NCBI GenBank assembly: GCA_964590995.1
Contig: CAZPYY010000040.1
Location: 1 to 8,921 of the forward strand
Direction: 5' to 3'
Source of the DNA: Susulua sp964590995
GTDB lineage: Bacteria > Omnitrophota > Gorgyraeia > Duberdicusellales > 4484-171
DNA: 8,921 nt
Part shown: in pieces, positions 1 to 6,848 of the stretch
How the letters are laid out: every line of letters starts with the position of its first letter
Numbering within the stretch: the stretch's first letter is position 1
Translations under genes and position numbers: made by a program
Notes under the pieces: generated by a model
What the model saw: the letters and a program-made list of their open reading frames with translations, nothing else
The model's database searches: none
What the model was told of the DNA's origin: nothing

Positions 1-876
<876 letters not shown>

Positions 877-893
877 CTTTTATAACCTTACTT

Positions 894-906
894 TTTTCAG
901 AGAACA
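894..906 (-). promoter_or_regulatory. boxA-like rRNA antitermination site
   Basis: The minus strand reads TGTTCTCTGAAAA, close to the boxA elements of rRNA leaders and spacers (TGCTCTTTAACA in E. coli, TGTTCTTTGAAAA types in Bacillus). BoxA RNA binds NusB-NusE and makes polymerase resistant to early termination in rRNA operons. The site lies 17 nt upstream of the 16S 5' end and directly downstream of a hairpin, which recalls the boxB-boxA order of E. coli leaders. Known from the family: the role of boxA. Inferred: that this copy works. Confidence 0.6.
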
Positions 907-910
907 ATAT

Positions 911-932
911 GCGGTATAGTAAAATATACCGC
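911..932 (-). other. Perfect 8-bp hairpin in the rRNA leader (boxB-like position)
   Basis: GCGGTATA and TATACCGC form a perfect 8-bp stem with a 6-nt loop. No T-run follows on the minus strand, so it is not a terminator. It sits 4 nt upstream of the boxA-like site, where boxB hairpins sit in E. coli rRNA leaders. It could also help fold or process the pre-16S leader. Confidence 0.6.
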
Positions 933-960
933 AAGAAAAAAGCATCCCTAAAGGATGCTC
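933..960 (-). terminator. Intrinsic (Rho-independent) terminator upstream of 16S
   Basis: On the minus strand AGCATCC, a TTTAG loop and GGATGCT form a perfect 7-bp stem. It runs straight into a T-tract (six T, C, TT). On the plus strand no T-run follows the stem, so it is one-directional and points toward 16S. It lies about 110 nt downstream of the predicted rRNA promoter start and about 57 nt before 16S. It may stop read-through from hldD, attenuate rRNA synthesis, or end a small RNA made from the same promoter. Confidence 0.75.
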
Positions 961-989
961 TTCCCGGATCTTATATTTAAATTTTATTT

Positions 990-1019
990 ACCTCGTTAGA
1001 AAATTCTCTCTAACAGGGT
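990..1019 (-). repeat. Palindromic repeat in the rRNA leader (TACCYCGTTAGA-type arms)
   Basis: The core 995-1014 pairs as an 8-bp stem (GTTAGAGA against TTTTCTAAC, one G-U) with a 4-nt loop. Pairing extends outward through 990-994 and 1015-1019 with one G-U and one A-C mismatch. The left arm on the plus strand, TACCTCGTTAGAA, differs by one base from TACCCCGTTAGAA at 8076-8088 in the 3' end of the amidase gene. The two look like members of one dispersed inverted-repeat family. Confidence 0.6.
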
Positions 1020-1075
1020 TTACTTTTCAAACGATGAGGCTTTTCCCATTCCGAAATCGCCGTATCAACATATCT

Positions 1076-1103
1076 TTTATACACTACTACCTATTTTTGT
1101 CAA
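1076..1103 (-). promoter_or_regulatory. Predicted sigma70-type rRNA promoter
   Basis: On the minus strand a perfect -35 box TTGACA (1103-1098) is followed by a 16-nt spacer and a -10 box TATAAA (1081-1076). The predicted start is near 1069. This near-consensus promoter faces 16S and has an A/T-rich tract directly upstream, as rRNA promoters with UP elements do. No comparable match lies closer to 16S. Confidence 0.75.
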
Positions 1104-1140
1104 GTATTTTTTTAAAAAATTCTTAAAAAATAAATACCTT
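1104..1140 (-). promoter_or_regulatory. AT-rich imperfect inverted repeat: UP-element-like tract, possible hldD terminator
   Basis: These 37 nt between the hldD stop and the rRNA -35 box are almost pure A/T with long A and T tracts. The ends (AAGTATTT at 1102-1109, AAATACCTT at 1132-1140) can pair imperfectly. The position directly upstream of a -35 box suits an UP element bound by the RNA polymerase alpha C-terminal domain. The same palindrome could weakly terminate hldD transcription. Both roles are inferred. Confidence 0.4.
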
Positions 1141-2052
1141 CTACCCCAGGAGGTATCTTTTTAGATAATCCTCAATCCCCGCCTCTAGAGAGAATTGAGC
1201 TTGGGTACCTAGAACCTCTTTTAGGAGGGTTGTATCAGCTTCAGTATAATTCTGGTACTTCCCGACATAAGGGTTATCAAAATAATCTGGTTTTAAATCT
1301 AGCCCCATTGTTTTATTCAGACTTGCGATTATATCATTAAAACTTCTGGGGATACCGGTCCCCACATTCAGAACTGCGCTCTTTTTTGAATTTAAAGCCT
1401 CAATGGTCACCCTGGCAACATCCTTAACGTAAACAAAATCTCTCTTTTGTTCGCCAAATTTAAAGATACGTGGTTGCTTGCCTTCTTTCATTTGCAGGTA
1501 AAGTTGATAGATCATGCTTGCGCTTAGACCCTTGTGGTATTCATCAGGACCATAAACATTAAAATAACGCAACCCAACAATGATTGGTGTTGAAGATTCT
1601 TTAGTAATTTTTTTCATTAAACAATCACATTGATACTTAGAATAAGCATAGGTATTATGCGGGATTATTTTGGCACCCTCGCTCATTGCTGTCGTTCTAT
1701 TTCCATAAACTCCCGCGCTAGATGCATAAACTAATCTTATTTTCTTATCTAAACAAAAGTTCAATACATTCTTAAATCCATTGTAGTTAACACTCATCAT
1801 TTTAGTATCGTCATCTAGGGTAGTATCAGTGATCGCTGCTTCATGGATCACGGCATCTACTTTTGGTAATTTCTCATAGAGCTCTTCATCTAAGATATCA
1901 CCGCAAATAATCTCGCCCTTTACACCGAGTAAATTCTTATAACTAGCATGGGAAAAATCATCGAGAATAACACTCTCAATGCCCCTCTCCTCTAGCATTT
2001 TAACGATATTAGAACCAATGAATCCGGCACCACCGGTTACTAAGACTCGCAT
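1141..2052 (-). CDS. hldD: ADP-L-glycero-D-manno-heptose 6-epimerase (HldD)
   Basis: Epimerises ADP-D-glycero-manno-heptose to the L-glycero form, the last step in making the heptose donor for the LPS inner core; cytoplasmic. The 303-residue protein is an extended short-chain dehydrogenase: NAD(P)-binding GGAGFIGS at residues 7-14, then YASSAGVYG (109-117) and the catalytic YxxxK (Y135, K139). HldD-type traits separate it from generic sugar epimerases: RYFNVYGP, then HKG-SAS with the second lysine K174, KRDFVYVKDVA, and a KYQNYTEAD stretch near the end; family members are about 310 residues. I chose the ATG at 2052 because the Rossmann strand begins there in relatives; a GTG at 2064 would add four residues. 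It overlaps the end of cysE by 13 nt, so translation is probably coupled. It implies an LPS-bearing outer membrane. A related nucleotide-sugar epimerase is the alternative. Confidence 0.82.
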   Translation of the reverse strand: MRVLVTGGAGFIGSNIVKMLEERGIESVILDDFSHASYKNLLGVKGEIICGDILDEELYEKLPKVDAVIHEAAITDTTLDDDTKMMSVNYNGFKNVLNFCLDKKIRLVYASSAGVYGNRTTAMSEGAKIIPHNTYAYSKYQCDCLMKKITKESSTPIIVGLRYFNVYGPDEYHKGLSASMIYQLYLQMKEGKQPRIFKFGEQKRDFVYVKDVARVTIEALNSKKSAVLNVGTGIPRSFNDIIASLNKTMGLDLKPDYFDNPYVGKYQNYTEADTTLLKEVLGTQAQFSLEAGIEDYLKRYLLG

Positions 2053-2690
2053 CTTTCCTTGCACTTCTTTTCCAATTCCTCTATCCTCTGTTCTAAGCGA
2101 TGTAAGACCTCAATAACTGGGTCAGGAAGTTTATTGTGGTCTAAATCGACTCCACTTATCCTTTTGCGTACCGGAGGAAGAATTATTCTTCCTGGCACAC
2201 CCACTGCAGTAGCATTATCAGGAACATCATTTACTACTACTGAACCAGCGCCAACTCTTGCACCATTGCCTATTTTTATTGGACCAAGAAGAATAGCACC
2301 AGCGCCGATAACTACTTTATTGCCGATAGTAGGATGGCGTTTGGTTTTCTCTAAAGAAACCCCTCCTAAGACTACTCCTTGGTATATCAAAACATCATCA
2401 CCGATCTCAGCAGTCTCACCCATAACCACCCCCATACCGTGGTCAATAAAAAATCTCCTGCCGATTTTTGCTCCGGGATGGATCTCAACTCCGGTAAAGA
2501 ACCGGCCAACCTGCGAAAGAAATCGGGCAAAGGTCTTAAGTCGGTTGCGCCAAAACCAAGATGAAACGCGGTGCCACCAGATAGCATGCAATCCTGAGTA
2601 GCAAAGTACAACTTCAACCACACCTTTTGCTGCCGGATCCTCTCGAAAAACTGTTTTAACATCCTCTTTTATTCTCTCTAAAAATCTCAT
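2040..2690 (-). CDS. cysE: Serine O-acetyltransferase
   Basis: Transfers acetyl from acetyl-CoA to L-serine, giving O-acetylserine, the first step of cysteine synthesis; cytoplasmic. At 216 residues it matches the short CysE/EpsC type, which lacks the longer N-terminal domain of E. coli CysE. An alpha-helical N-terminal part (1-65) is followed by a left-handed beta-helix of hexapeptide repeats (about 68-170). Visible residues include the D83-H84 pair in the IDHGMG loop, GETAEIGDDV (91-100), H119 in KRHP and the GAGSVV-VPGRI end of the helix. The charged tail (about 190-213) is a likely short coiled coil. The ATG at 2690 has AGAGGT five nt upstream. A strong promoter precedes the gene. The end overlaps hldD, an unrelated pathway. 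No cysK is visible here. Confidence 0.92.
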   Translation of the reverse strand: MRFLERIKEDVKTVFREDPAAKGVVEVVLCYSGLHAIWWHRVSSWFWRNRLKTFARFLSQVGRFFTGVEIHPGAKIGRRFFIDHGMGVVMGETAEIGDDVLIYQGVVLGGVSLEKTKRHPTIGNKVVIGAGAILLGPIKIGNGARVGAGSVVVNDVPDNATAVGVPGRIILPPVRKRISGVDLDHNKLPDPVIEVLHRLEQRIEELEKKCKERCES

Positions 2691-2736
2691 AACTTACCTC
2701 TTTTTAACGCCTGAATAATGGTTAAGCAGTATATTT

Positions 2737-2765
2737 AAAATAATAGAAAAATGCAGAAATGTCAA
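2737..2765 (-). promoter_or_regulatory. Predicted sigma70-type promoter for cysE-hldD
   Basis: A perfect -35 TTGACA (2765-2760) and -10 TATTTT (2742-2737) are separated by 17 nt on the minus strand. The predicted start falls about 40 nt upstream of the cysE ATG. It lies in the only non-coding gap of more than 20 nt between 1141 and the right edge, which argues for a transcription unit boundary between rdgB and cysE. I see no operator or riboswitch here. Confidence 0.65.
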
Positions 2766-2780
2766 ATATTTTAATGTCCG

Positions 2781-2824
2781 CCTACGCGGTGGTCAGAAAA
2801 GCTCTTTTACCTACACCGCGTAGG
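2781..2824. repeat. Perfect 11-bp GC-rich inverted repeat across the rdgB 3' end
   Basis: CCTACGCGGTG (2781-2791) and CACCGCGTAGG (2814-2824) are perfect reverse complements with a 22-nt loop, in which AAAA and TTTT can also pair. The upper arm encodes the last residues of RdgB and its TAA stop lies in the loop. No clear T-run follows on the minus strand, so it is a poor intrinsic terminator on its own, though it could stabilise the mRNA 3' end. The GC-rich arms stand out from the AT-rich surroundings. Confidence 0.7.
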
Positions 2825-3415
2825 TGTTAATTTTTCTAAATATCTTCTTAGTTTTCGAAAGGCTTTTGCCCGATGGCTAATCTTATTCTTTGTCGATAGC
2901 GGTAGCTGAGCTACAGTCTTTTTGTAGTGGCTAAGGTAAAATACCGGGTCATAGCCAAAACCATTCTCGCCTCTTGCAATATCGGAAATTCTGCCCGGCA
3001 GCCTGCCTTCAAATACCTTAACTAGTTTTCCATTGTAAGCTAAGACCAAGCAGCAACGAAAAGCCGCACCGCGTTTTTTAGCCGGAACTCCATTAAGGTT
3101 TTTAAGCAGCTTCTTGTTATTCGACTCATAAGTTGCTTTTGGCCCGGAATATCTCTTAGCATAAATCCCTGGCGCACCATTAAGATAGTTAACTTCTAAA
3201 CCAGAATCCTCTCCCAGAACATAATTATCCTTATAGCACCGAGACACCGGCAGAGCTTTTTTAAAAGCATTCTCTTGAAAAGTCTTACCGTTCTCTACTA
3301 TATGAAATTTCTTTTCGAGCTGGTTTAAGGATACTATCGAAACGCCTAAACCTTTCAAAATGCCTTTTATCTCTTTAAATTTATCTTTATTTTTTGTGGC
3401 AACTATTAATCTCAT
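2807..3415 (-). CDS. rdgB: XTP/dITP pyrophosphatase (RdgB/HAM1 family)
   Basis: Hydrolyses non-canonical purine triphosphates (dITP, ITP, XTP) to monophosphates plus pyrophosphate, keeping them out of DNA and RNA; cytoplasmic. The 202-residue protein shows the family signature throughout: ATKNKDKFKEI (6-16), TFQENAFKKA (45-54), the metal-binding EDSGLEV (69-75; family often DDSGL), GAPGIYAKRYSG (80-91), GFGYDP-F (152-159) and SHR (180-182). Its ATG shares four bases (ATGA) with the rph stop. The rph-rdgB pair is common in bacteria. The last residues (about TPTRCR) are encoded by one arm of a GC-rich inverted repeat and look added compared with relatives. Last gene of the nine-gene run. Confidence 0.95.
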   Translation of the reverse strand: MRLIVATKNKDKFKEIKGILKGLGVSIVSLNQLEKKFHIVENGKTFQENAFKKALPVSRCYKDNYVLGEDSGLEVNYLNGAPGIYAKRYSGPKATYESNNKKLLKNLNGVPAKKRGAAFRCCLVLAYNGKLVKVFEGRLPGRISDIARGENGFGYDPVFYLSHYKKTVAQLPLSTKNKISHRAKAFRKLRRYLEKLTPTRCR

Positions 3416-4134
3416 AGCCCAGGGAGGATGTCTTTAAGCAGGTCTCTTTCAATCTCGATTACTTCACCTATTCCTTTTTTAGCTAGTTTAAGGAAAGTAC
3501 TTAAGTCTTTCTCGGAAAAGGACCCATGCTCGGCTGTCCCCTGTATTTCAATAAACTCACCCGAGGACTTCATCACAACATTCATATCTACATCAGCCTG
3601 TGAATCTTCAAGGTAGGTCAAATCCAAAATATGCTCACCTTGATACAAACCTACGCTTATTGCTCCCAGAAGCGAATTTACACAGATCTCTTTGATTAAA
3701 TCTTGCTTATAGAGCTTATGAAGACAATCAACTAAAGCTATGAACCCTCCGATAATTGACGCCGTTCTTGTTCCACCATTAGCTTGAATAACATCACAAT
3801 CAATCCAAATCGTTCTTTCACCAATTCTCTTTAAGTCGACTACGCTACGCAAGGAACGGCCAATAAGCCTCTGAATTTCCATATTTCTTCCCGATATCTT
3901 ATCACGCGAAGTCCGAATATGGGTAGCCCGAGGAAGCATCCTATATTCAGCAGTAATCCAGCCTTCTCCGGAATTACGTAAAAACATCGGAACATTTTTG
4001 TCAACAGTAGCCGTACAAATAACCTTTGTATTGCCTAACTCAACCAGACAAGAACCTTCAGCATATTTTATAAATCCTCTCTGTATATTAAGCCGCCTTA
4101 TTTGATCACTCTTCCTCTTACCGTCACGTTCCAT
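3412..4134 (-). CDS. rph: Ribonuclease PH
   Basis: Phosphate-dependent 3'-5' exoribonuclease that trims tRNA precursors; normally a hexameric ring. At 240 residues it has family length and aligns from end to end from memory with Bacillus RNase PH: RDGK (3-6), EGSCLVELGNTKVIC (26-40), GEGWITAEYRMLPRAT (56-71), SGRNMEIQRLIGRSLR (81-96), WIDCDVIQANGGTRTAS (110-126, phosphate-site R123), LEDSQADVDMN (175-185, acidic metal residues) and EIQGTAE (196-202). R83 matches the conserved SGR arginine. The loop before it is four residues shorter than in the Bacillus protein (RTSRD-KISGR, without ESSKG). The ATG at 4134 is 18 nt after the fumarase beta stop, with an AAGGGG ribosome-binding site. Confidence 0.95.
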   Translation of the reverse strand: MERDGKRKSDQIRRLNIQRGFIKYAEGSCLVELGNTKVICTATVDKNVPMFLRNSGEGWITAEYRMLPRATHIRTSRDKISGRNMEIQRLIGRSLRSVVDLKRIGERTIWIDCDVIQANGGTRTASIIGGFIALVDCLHKLYKQDLIKEICVNSLLGAISVGLYQGEHILDLTYLEDSQADVDMNVVMKSSGEFIEIQGTAEHGSFSEKDLSTFLKLAKKGIGEVIEIERDLLKDILPGL

Positions 4135-4152
4135 TTAAACACCCCTTCTTGA

Positions 4153-4695
4153 TTAAATCACGCCCGGGGCTAGATACTTATAAATATCCCTGCCCTTTGC
4201 ATCAATCCCAACAATTAAAGGGAAATTCTCAACCTCTAGCCGATATATTGCTTCCGGCCCCAGCTCTTTAAAACAAACCAACCTTTTACTCATAACTTTT
4301 TTAGCCAACAATGCTCCACAACCAGCCGGAGCAATAAAATAAATCGTTTTATGCTTTTTAATTAGCTCCCTGATTTTTCTACTTCGTCGCCCCTTACCAA
4401 TCATTGCCGAAAGACCAGAACCTAAGAGCACTGCGGTAAACTCATCCATACGCGAAGAGGTTGTTGGCCCACAGGAACCAATAGCTTTACCCTTAGGGGT
4501 TGCGGTTGGGCCGCAATAGTAGATAACCTGATTCTTTAACTTTAAGGGTAGTTTCTTTTTATTCTTTATCAACTCAACCAGTCTCTTGTGAGCTTGATCC
4601 CTGGCAGTATAAATTACTCCCGAAAGCAAAACTTCTTCCCCAGCCTTTAATCTTCCAGTAAATTTTTTAGTGAGAGGCGTTTTTACTTCTTTCAC
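4153..4695 (-). CDS. Class I fumarate hydratase, beta subunit
   Basis: C-terminal half of the two-subunit iron-sulfur fumarase, which reversibly hydrates fumarate to L-malate (reductive or oxidative TCA branch). The 180-residue protein has family motifs: LLSGVIYTARDQAHKRL (23-39, with the catalytic-region TARD), YYCGPTATPKG (59-69), GSCGPTTSSRMDEF (73-86) and a short IGKG (99-102), then a basic stretch and PAGCGALLAKK (123-133). The start is GTG, with AAGGA four nt upstream inside the end of the alpha-subunit gene; the gap is one nt, so the two are surely coupled. L-tartrate dehydratase beta subunit is a close homologue and cannot be excluded from sequence alone. Fumarase is preferred because it is the common housekeeping form. 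Confidence 0.88.
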   Translation of the reverse strand: MKEVKTPLTKKFTGRLKAGEEVLLSGVIYTARDQAHKRLVELIKNKKKLPLKLKNQVIYYCGPTATPKGKAIGSCGPTTSSRMDEFTAVLLGSGLSAMIGKGRRSRKIRELIKKHKTIYFIAPAGCGALLAKKVMSKRLVCFKELGPEAIYRLEVENFPLIVGIDAKGRDIYKYLAPGVI

Positions 4696-4696
4696 G

Positions 4697-5536
4697 TTAT
4701 CCTTTTGCTTCTATCCATATCTTGGCACTTCTTAAGGCATGACAACTTATATTAACCCCTACTGGTAAACCAGCAATATGCGTAGGTGCTTTTTTAATTT
4801 TCACTGCCAAAGAAGTACACTTACCGCCTAAACCCATAGGGCCAATGCCCAAAGCATTAATCCGTTTAAGCAATCTTTTTTCTAAACTGTTTAGAGACTT
4901 ATCTGGATTCGGCTTATCGATTCTTTCCAACAAAGCCTTCTTTGCTAATAATAGTGCTGTATCAGACGTACCGCCAATCCCCACTCCAACAACAAAAGGC
5001 GGACAGCTCTCAGGACCGGCTGCTCTTACGCTCTCGACGATGAAATCCTCTATCGGTTTAAAACTTACTGTTGGGTTAAACATCCTTAACCTAGATTTAT
5101 TTTCGCTACCAAAACCCTTAGGAAAAATACTAATCTTCAGGCCCTTTTGCTTTAGAGAAAAACTAAGATGATAGATCATCCCTTGATACGAAGATTCTCC
5201 TCTTAGTAACGGATCTACCACCGAAGGTCTCAAATAATTCTTCCTATACCCGTCAGTAACTGCAGCTTTTATCGCTTCAATTAAAGAAGCAGAAACTTTA
5301 ATATCTCCTCCGGCTTCAATAAACACTACTGCCAGGCCGGTATCTTGGCAAATTGGCATCCTTTCAGCCTCAGCAATGCTAGCGTTCTCTAAAATCCACT
5401 TCAAAGCTTGCTTTGCTTCTTTTTTCTTTTCACTCCTCAGGCTCACTTTAAGAAGTTCAGCTACATCCACCCTTAAATTAAAACTCGCTTTAGCAACTGC
5501 ACTCTCTACCTCTTTTTTTAGTTTTGCAAAACTCAT
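4697..5536 (-). CDS. Class I fumarate hydratase, alpha subunit ([4Fe-4S])
   Basis: Catalytic iron-sulfur half of class I fumarase. The 279 residues match the usual alpha-subunit size. Three likely cluster cysteines are present: C63 in PICQDTG, C178 in ESCPP and C240 in GGKCTS. PKGFGSEN (139-146), VGVGIGGTSD (183-192) and the final GPMGLGGKC stretch (232-240) are typical. The cluster is solvent-exposed and oxygen-sensitive in the family, consistent with anaerobic life. The ATG at 5536 shares ATGA with the queE stop. The tartrate dehydratase alpha subunit is the main alternative. No other citric-acid-cycle gene is in the window. Confidence 0.9.
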   Translation of the reverse strand: MSFAKLKKEVESAVAKASFNLRVDVAELLKVSLRSEKKKEAKQALKWILENASIAEAERMPICQDTGLAVVFIEAGGDIKVSASLIEAIKAAVTDGYRKNYLRPSVVDPLLRGESSYQGMIYHLSFSLKQKGLKISIFPKGFGSENKSRLRMFNPTVSFKPIEDFIVESVRAAGPESCPPFVVGVGIGGTSDTALLLAKKALLERIDKPNPDKSLNSLEKRLLKRINALGIGPMGLGGKCTSLAVKIKKAPTHIAGLPVGVNISCHALRSAKIWIEAKG

Positions 5537-6198
5537 TTTAAACCTAGCCTTTTATGAATTTGTGGGATTACCTTAACTTCAAGGCCCGCTTCCCGGCATA
5601 GTTGTTCAAAGCCTTCCAGCTTTGCCTTTACTATAATCTCAAGTGGGTTTTGAGGCTGTAACACTAAGGTTGTTTTCTTCGCTGCGCCTTTAATTGTCTC
5701 TATCGCCCTATAAATATCTTCGACTATTGTTGTGGTATTGATAACTGCCTTTACAAAAGTCTTCCTTCCATGAGCAATCACTAAAAACTCTTGGTGCTTA
5801 TCCCAAAACGGCTCCAATCCGGTAGATGAAGGTAATTTAAAATCCATAGCGATTATATCAGTGTAATCAATCACCCTCTCTAAATTTTCTGGCAAGGTAC
5901 CATTGGTCTCTAAATAAACTTTTTGTTTTCCTTTCTTTATAAGTTTTAATAAGTCTTTTAAAAAGTCTACCTGCAATAACGGTTCTCCGCCGGTTATCGA
6001 CAACGAATGATAATCACCAAAAGTGTTAATCTCATCAAGTAATTCGGAAGTGGTTTTTTTCTTATAACAATTGAGTTCTGTATCACAAAAATTACACCTT
6101 AAATTACAACCAAAGAACCTTACAAATACCTGGGCTACCCCTTGGTAAAGCCCTTCACCCTGGATGCTTTTGAAAACCTCTGCTATTTTCCCTTTCAT
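5533..6198 (-). CDS. queE: 7-carboxy-7-deazaguanine synthase (radical SAM)
   Basis: Converts 6-carboxytetrahydropterin to 7-carboxy-7-deazaguanine, step three of preQ0/queuosine synthesis, by a Mg-dependent radical-SAM ring contraction. The 221-residue protein has the family start (EVFKSIQGEGLYQG, 7-20), the [4Fe-4S] motif CNLRCNFC (C31, C35, C38) followed by DTE, SITGGEPLLQ (67-76), YLETNGT, AMDFKLPSS and LQPQNP. It follows queD and queC directly, so three consecutive enzymes of the pathway lie in one run (D-C-E). ATGA overlaps join it to queC upstream and the fumarase alpha gene downstream. GTP cyclohydrolase (folE) and QueF, needed before and after these steps, are not in the window. Confidence 0.95.
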   Translation of the reverse strand: MKGKIAEVFKSIQGEGLYQGVAQVFVRFFGCNLRCNFCDTELNCYKKKTTSELLDEINTFGDYHSLSITGGEPLLQVDFLKDLLKLIKKGKQKVYLETNGTLPENLERVIDYTDIIAMDFKLPSSTGLEPFWDKHQEFLVIAHGRKTFVKAVINTTTIVEDIYRAIETIKGAAKKTTLVLQPQNPLEIIVKAKLEGFEQLCREAGLEVKVIPQIHKRLGLK

Positions 6199-6848
6199 TT
6201 TTTTAAAAGAGGGTCTCGCAATCCTAACCTTAAAAAAGCTGCCGTACGAAAACGGCAGCTATCACATTCAAGGCAAGGGACTTTTCCTCTTTGATAACAA
6301 GACCAGGTATGCTCAAATGGCACCCCGAGTCTTATGCCCATTCGTACTATATCTCGCTTCTTCTTATTAAGTAGAGGGGCAACTATCTTTAGCCCCCTAT
6401 CTTTTAATCCCAAATTAAGCGCCCTCTGGAAACTATTTAAAAAATTCGGCCGACAATCCGGATAACCTGAATAATCCTGTATGTGGGCGCCGATAAATAT
6501 TGCCTTTGCCTTGATACTTTCGGCTAAAGACGCAGCATAACTTAAGAAAATTATATTCCTTCCCGAAACATAAGTAAGCGGTATATCTTTGCTTTTTAAA
6601 TTCCTTTGAGAAGGAACTCTTAGTTTCCTATTGGTAAGAGATGACTTTACCCAAGATAAATCGCACTTTATGAGGTAATAATCAATCGTGTTTAAAAGTG
6701 CAATTTTCTTAGCGCACTCAATCTCTTTTTTATGCCGTTGATCGTAGTCAAAGATCAGTGCTTTTAACCGATAGCCTTTATTCTTAGCAAAATAAAGGGT
6801 AACCGCTGAATCAATACCGCCGGACAAAAGAATTACCCCTTTTTTCAT
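6195..6848 (-). CDS. queC: 7-cyano-7-deazaguanine (preQ0) synthase
   Basis: ATP-dependent conversion of 7-carboxy-7-deazaguanine plus ammonia to preQ0. With the start chosen here the protein has 217 residues. It opens with the PP-loop VILLSGGIDS (5-14), then FDYDQRHKKEI, YVSGRNIIFLSYA (93-105), GAHIQDYSGYPDCRP and the zinc-binding end TWSCY-PCLECDSC-R (C184, C192, C195, C198). I chose the ATG at 6848: it gives an ATGA overlap with queD like other joints in this run and matches the usual MKK-LLSGG N-terminus. An in-frame ATG at 6866 would add six residues but has no ribosome-binding site. AGGA directly abuts the chosen ATG, which fits translational coupling. Confidence 0.95.
   Translation of the reverse strand: MKKGVILLSGGIDSAVTLYFAKNKGYRLKALIFDYDQRHKKEIECAKKIALLNTIDYYLIKCDLSWVKSSLTNRKLRVPSQRNLKSKDIPLTYVSGRNIIFLSYAASLAESIKAKAIFIGAHIQDYSGYPDCRPNFLNSFQRALNLGLKDRGLKIVAPLLNKKKRDIVRMGIRLGVPFEHTWSCYQRGKVPCLECDSCRFRTAAFLRLGLRDPLLKK

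Larger units (their letters stand above)
877..1069 (-). other. rRNA operon leader (5' external spacer) with several hairpins
   Basis: About 190 nt separate the predicted transcription start (near 1069) from the 16S 5' end. I see no protein gene here. In transcript order it holds a palindromic repeat (1019-990), an AT-rich stretch, an intrinsic terminator (960-933), a second hairpin (932-911), a boxA-like site (906-894) and an AT-rich run into 16S. An alternative fold pairs 1056-1050 with 968-962 (7 bp, two G-U) and 1040-1036 with 994-990, closing a three-way junction with a small hairpin 1032-1018 and the 1014-995 stem. It competes with the simpler extended repeat hairpin, and hand folding cannot decide between them. 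RNA from 1069 to about 933 could also be a separate small RNA of roughly 135 nt. Confidence 0.6.

Noticed and set aside
933..1069. Known riboswitch class or known RNA (6S, SRP RNA, c-di-GMP, fluoride or purine aptamer) in the leader
   Set aside because: A three-way junction can be drawn by hand, but I could not match the conserved cores I remember for these classes, and the repeat hairpin offers a simpler fold.
1027..1071. A 14-codon leader peptide in the rRNA leader (minus strand, ATG at 1071-1069)
   Set aside because: The ATG falls at the predicted transcription start with no room for a ribosome-binding site, and the codons show no attenuator-like bias.
2053..2064. GTG start of hldD four codons upstream
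   Set aside because: Possible, but the Rossmann strand in relatives starts at the ATG at 2052. Kept only as an alternative.
2059..2601. Plus-strand open frame of 180 codons opposite cysE
   Set aside because: A shadow of cysE. The minus-strand protein has full hexapeptide-repeat motifs, a ribosome-binding site and a promoter; the plus frame shows no family features.
2781..2824. The inverted repeat as a classical intrinsic terminator of rdgB
   Set aside because: No T-run follows the stem on the minus strand, and the loop is long (22 nt).
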